From the NCBI RefSeq assembly GCF_017410345.1, contig NZ_JAFQQZ010000041.1, forward strand, positions 1-59,135: DNA of 59,135 nucleotides, given 5' to 3'. This stretch comes from Methanobrevibacter sp. (GTDB taxonomy: Archaea > Methanobacteriota > Methanobacteria > Methanobacteriales > Methanobacteriaceae). Made by a program: the position numbers and the translations under genes. The notes under the pieces were generated by a model. That model saw only the letters and a list, made by a program, of their open reading frames with translations. It ran no database searches and had not been told where the DNA came from. Every line of letters starts with the position of its first letter. Positions within the stretch are counted from its first letter, which is position 1. Below are positions 55,933 through 59,135 of the stretch, in pieces.

Positions 55933-57804
55933 TTATAATACTCTGTTAATGCTGTCTAATCCTCCTTCGTTAAGCTTATCCTTAACTTTCTTATAGAAGT
56001 ATTTCTTATTGATTCTCATGAAGTAAACATCTTTCTCTGATTTCTTGATTACGAGCTCTTCCATATAGTTCACTTCTTTCTGGATTTGCCCATCCATTAC
56101 GAAAATTGCCTTCTTACCTCTTTTAAGGAGTTTGATTCGGATTTCACTTCCATCAGATACTACAAATGGCCTGACTCCCAATTTGTATGGACAGATAGGA
56201 ACTATGATGAATGCCCCTACTTTAGGGTCTACAATAGGCCCTCCTGCAGACATTGAATAGGCGGTTGAACCACTTGGTGTGGAAATGATCAATCCGTCCG
56301 CCCTCAATTCCTCTACAACCTCTCCATCAACTGAGATTTCGTAATGGAGCATCTTAGCAGGCCTTGCAGTCATGATTACAACTTCATTCAATGCACGGAA
56401 GGTTTGGTTCTCATGGGAGATGATGATTTGTGTTCTTTTCTCTTTGGACCATTCTCCTTCCAGGATTGCATCAAGGGCTTCAAAGGTGTTTTCCACTTCG
56501 ATTTCTGTAAGGAATCCTACAGTACCCATATTGATTCCGAAGATTGGAATCTCTTTGGTCAATTGGTTTTGAGTCCTGAGAAGGGTTCCGTCTCCTCCAA
56601 GAATGATTGCCATGTCTGTTCTAAGTTCGTTAAGCTCCTTTGCATAGTCCCGGAAGTTGTAATTGAAGTTCAGGCTTTCGATATGCTTTGCAATCTCTGG
56701 AGTTTCGTTAACTGTCTTTGCAATGATTTTGTGAAGTTCAGGGTCTTCTTTTATTTCCTCTAGCTTTTCTGCAAGAGAAGATTCTATGACTGTTTCCATA
56801 TTCCTCTGAAGCAATGTTTCAAAGATCTTAAGTGAGAACAATACTGACTTATATTCGTCAACTCTACTTACTATTGCAACGCTTTGAATCTTTTCCAGTT
56901 CGTCATTGTTTATGATCTTGATGATTTGATTGTGCAAGTCTGGATTTCCTGCACTTACAACAACTGCCTTTTCATAGATGCTTAGTCTGCTGTTTAGCTT
57001 TTCACCGTATTTGTCGGTTACGATTGCTCCGGCTTCCTCTACGATAAGCTTTGAAGCGGCTATGTCGATGATTCTACTTCCTCTCAAATCAAGGAATGCA
57101 TCATATTTTCCGCTTGCGACATAGGCAAGCTCCAATACTACAGAACCTAATACTCTCATCCTTCTTGCAGTATCCACCAATTTGGAAACTGAAAGGGTCT
57201 TGCTTTTGGTGAATCCTCCAAGGCTTATTTTTGTCAGATCTGTTTCACTGCTTGGAGTCATTGGCTCTCCATTTCTTTTAGCGCCGTTTCCTTTGATTGC
57301 TTCGTAGAAGTTTCCGTTTGCATAATTCTTTACAAAACCAAGCTGAACGTCATCCAATGTTGCTTCCCTTCCTTCAGGCACATTGGCAACAGCAATTGAC
57401 ATTCCGTATGCAGGAATGTTCTTTATTGCATTGCTTGTTCCATCAAGGGGATCAATCAGGAATATGAATCTAGGCTTTTCCTGCTCCTCTCTTTCCTTTT
57501 TGCTTTTTGGCTCGTTGTTAAGGAGCTCTTCACTTAGGCTGATTGATTCCTGCTTTCCTTTTCCAAGCTTAAGCTCTCCTATTTCTTCGCTGATTAGATA
57601 AGACTCAAATTCAGCATCCTTAAGGAGCTTGATTACTTCCTCTTCTGCAATGATGTCGATATAGGATGTAGGAGTTCCATCTGCACCTATCTTAACGAAT
57701 TCTCCTGCCTTAGGGTTTCCGACTTGCCCTTCAAGGAGCTTCTCCACATTTTCAAAAACAGTGGTGGCTATGTTCTTACAAATATCTATGTCCTCTTGAT
57801 TCAT
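55933..57804 (-). CDS. Bifunctional NADP phosphatase / NAD kinase
   Basis: This 623-residue fusion has an N-terminal inositol-monophosphatase domain (residues about 1-270; FLIDPLDGTSNAIKN is motif A). The second motif, RIIDIAASKLIVEEAG, is changed from the usual WDxAAG. The NAD kinase domain (about 300-610) has ILGGDGTLLRTQNQL and ADGLIISTPSGSTAYSMSAGGP. Methanocaldococcus has the same fusion, and both activities are known for it. It sets the NADP/NAD balance. AAGGAGTGG precedes the ATG. It lies 89 bases upstream of cfbE on the same strand. Confidence 0.93.
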   Translation of the reverse strand: MNQEDIDICKNIATTVFENVEKLLEGQVGNPKAGEFVKIGADGTPTSYIDIIAEEEVIKLLKDAEFESYLISEEIGELKLGKGKQESISLSEELLNNEPKSKKEREEQEKPRFIFLIDPLDGTSNAIKNIPAYGMSIAVANVPEGREATLDDVQLGFVKNYANGNFYEAIKGNGAKRNGEPMTPSSETDLTKISLGGFTKSKTLSVSKLVDTARRMRVLGSVVLELAYVASGKYDAFLDLRGSRIIDIAASKLIVEEAGAIVTDKYGEKLNSRLSIYEKAVVVSAGNPDLHNQIIKIINNDELEKIQSVAIVSRVDEYKSVLFSLKIFETLLQRNMETVIESSLAEKLEEIKEDPELHKIIAKTVNETPEIAKHIESLNFNYNFRDYAKELNELRTDMAIILGGDGTLLRTQNQLTKEIPIFGINMGTVGFLTEIEVENTFEALDAILEGEWSKEKRTQIIISHENQTFRALNEVVIMTARPAKMLHYEISVDGEVVEELRADGLIISTPSGSTAYSMSAGGPIVDPKVGAFIIVPICPYKLGVRPFVVSDGSEIRIKLLKRGKKAIFVMDGQIQKEVNYMEELVIKKSEKDVYFMRINKKYFYKKVKDKLNEGGLDSINRVL

Positions 57805-57863
57805 CTTCCCACTCCTTAATCATCATTTTTTATTTTTTCCATTTTTCAAAATTTAAATTAGCA

Positions 57864-58322
57864 TTATTCTAAAATGTCATCAGTAATGTAAATGACTGCA
57901 GCTATTGCAGATCCGATTTCCTTTACGGTATGATGTGCCTCTTCCACAATCAATTCCCTTATTTTCACATTACGCTTGTTCATCATGTATTTTACCATTT
58001 CAATTGCTTCGTTCTTTACATCTTCTGGATTCTGATTGATTCCGTTTGTCTCAACAACACATCCCAGTTCCTCGCCGATAGCCACTGCAATGCAGGCAGT
58101 CAACTCATCACCCTTCTTATTTGAAGTTAAGCTTGACAATACACAGTTTACCATTGATCCCGCTTTCAATTTAGGCAATTTTTCAACTTTGGTGTTGGCT
58201 TCCAGCATGCTTGAAACCTTTATCAAGTTCACATCACCGATTTCCGCTTCATATAAGGCGTTGTCAAAAGCATTCAATTCTGTCGGACCTTCACTGTTTC
58301 CTGATACAATAGCTATTCTCAT
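57864..58322 (-). CDS. pdaD: Pyruvoyl-dependent arginine decarboxylase
   Basis: This 152-residue proenzyme converts arginine to agmatine. KVSSMLEAN near residue 35 is the self-cleavage site: the second Ser becomes the pyruvoyl group of the alpha chain. AGSMVNCVLSSLTSN and ACIAVAIGEE are the other family blocks. Agmatine leads to putrescine and spermidine. In archaea agmatine can also serve in aIF5A modification. It is divergent from the aIF5A gene. Confidence 0.92.
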   Translation of the reverse strand: MRIAIVSGNSEGPTELNAFDNALYEAEIGDVNLIKVSSMLEANTKVEKLPKLKAGSMVNCVLSSLTSNKKGDELTACIAVAIGEELGCVVETNGINQNPEDVKNEAIEMVKYMMNKRNVKIRELIVEEAHHTVKEIGSAIAAVIYITDDILE

Positions 58323-58633
58323 TTTACCACTTTGATTTTAAAGATTTTATTTAATAAATTTATACTGATTTAATATTTGTTTTTTATAATATATTAATAT
58401 TTTAAATATCCATAATGAAATTATTTTTCAGTATTTTTTTAATACGAAAGTTTATATATAATTTTAAATTAATATATTATTAATCTATATTTTATTAGGT
58501 TAATCATATTTAATTTCAATTAAATATAAAAAATTATTAGTTTTTAACTAAATTTTTAATTTATAGATATTGTTAATTTAAGAAATAAATTGCAATTAAA
58601 TTTATTTTTAATTATTATTGAGAGGTTATTTTA
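58323..58633. other. Divergent pdaD/aIF5A promoter region
   Basis: These 311 bases of A/T-rich sequence lie between two divergent genes of one biochemical theme. TATA-like TTTATATATAA lies near 58451. No reading frame or notable dyad is seen. Confidence 0.55.
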
Positions 58634-59041
58634 ATGTCAACCAAAGTTGTAGAACTTAAAACCGTAAAAGTCGGAAAATATATTGTATTAGATGGAGAAG
58701 CTTCTAAAGTTACTAGCTTAACCACTTCATCTCCAGGTAAACATGGAGCTGCAAAAGCAAGATTAGAAGCTGTTGGTATTTTTGATGGTCAAAAAAGAAG
58801 TTTAGTAAAACCTGTAGACACTAAAGTTGAAGTACCTATTCTTGACAAAAGGATCGGTCAAATCTTAGCTGTTATGGGTGACCAAGTTCAAATCATGGAC
58901 TTAGAAACTTTCGAAACCTTTGAATTACCTATACCTGCTGAATTCGATGATGAAATCAGAGGTGCTGTAGGTACTGACTTAGGTGTAGAATATATCATTG
59001 CTTTAGGCAATATGAAAATCATGAGAACTAAAAAAGTATAA
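58634..59041 (+). CDS. Translation factor aIF5A
   Basis: This 135-residue archaeal IF5A rescues ribosomes stalled on proline stretches. The modified lysine is in [12 protein letters not shown] near residue 36, the site of hypusine or deoxyhypusine. An N-terminal SH3-like barrel is followed by an OB fold. The length is normal. GAGAGGTTATTTTA precedes the ATG. Codon use is of the highly expressed type. Confidence 0.95.
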   Translation: MSTKVVELKTVKVGKYIVLDGEASKVTSLTTSSPGKHGAAKARLEAVGIFDGQKRSLVKPVDTKVEVPILDKRIGQILAVMGDQVQIMDLETFETFELPIPAEFDDEIRGAVGTDLGVEYIIALGNMKIMRTKKV

Positions 59042-59135
59042 TTCTTTAGTTCTTTTACACTTTTCGAGGATTTTTTTAAAATCCTACTTCAATCTTTTTT
59101 CAAATCAAATCAAATCTAAAATCAAATCAACTTTT

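Overview
The window looks like a piece of a Methanobacteriales genome, most probably a gut-type Methanobrevibacter. The genus is my inference. The evidence is a very AT-rich background, archaeal TATA boxes, GGTGAT/GAGGTGA-type ribosome binding sites, several methanogenesis marker proteins, the last enzyme of coenzyme F430 synthesis, archaeal NOB1, diphthine synthase, aIF5A, Trm5 and a pyruvoyl arginine decarboxylase. I see no rRNA, tRNA, CRISPR array, insertion sequence or prophage.

Layout. 0-7 kb holds an ACT protein with a phenylacetate-CoA ligase, a sodium/solute symporter with a 37-residue partner protein, a PRC-barrel protein with pyrE, a secreted acidic protein, a frameshifted moaB and NOB1. 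7-13 kb holds a DUF2117 protein with a long acidic tail, methanogenesis marker 2 and a polar amino acid ABC transporter. 13.5-19.4 kb is a marker 3-6-5-15-17 cluster followed by nifB. This links methyl-coenzyme M reductase (MCR) activation with a NifB-type iron-sulfur cluster maturase. 19.9-23.6 kb holds a zinc alcohol dehydrogenase, an MtnA-family isomerase, a cupin and Trm5.

24-32.5 kb is a nitrogen-assimilation island. It starts with glnA, which has two overlapping NrpR-type operators at its predicted transcription start. A split archaeal glutamate synthase follows, whose reductase subunit is an FrhB-like protein with circularly permuted domain order, and then an unusual protein that joins a degenerate RecA/KaiC domain to a PEP/pyruvate-binding ATP-grasp domain. 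32.9-39 kb holds a MATE transporter, a candidate structured RNA, dphB, a queuosine-precursor transporter, a winged-helix regulator and two long non-coding stretches rich in inverted repeats. gdhA at 39.2 kb is the third ammonia-assimilation enzyme of the window.

40-51 kb is accessory in character: an acetyltransferase, a thioesterase, an M48 protease, two tandem paralogues of no family I recognise, a second MATE transporter, a class-M sirtuin with its macrodomain, a frameshifted DUF169 gene, and a flavoprotein/HxlR pair with mirrored operators. 51-59 kb returns to core metabolism: a GfcR-like PRTase regulator, a sugar-nucleotide dehydrogenase, hemC, cfbE, a fused NADP phosphatase/NAD kinase, pdaD and aIF5A.

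How the parts connect: hemC and cfbE feed F430 to MCR, and the marker cluster plus nifB probably activates MCR. glnA, the glutamate synthase genes and gdhA are the ammonia-assimilation routes. PdaD could supply the polyamine precursor used to modify aIF5A, which is encoded divergently from it. Two genes (moaB and the DUF169 gene) carry single-base frameshifts that may be real or may be assembly errors.
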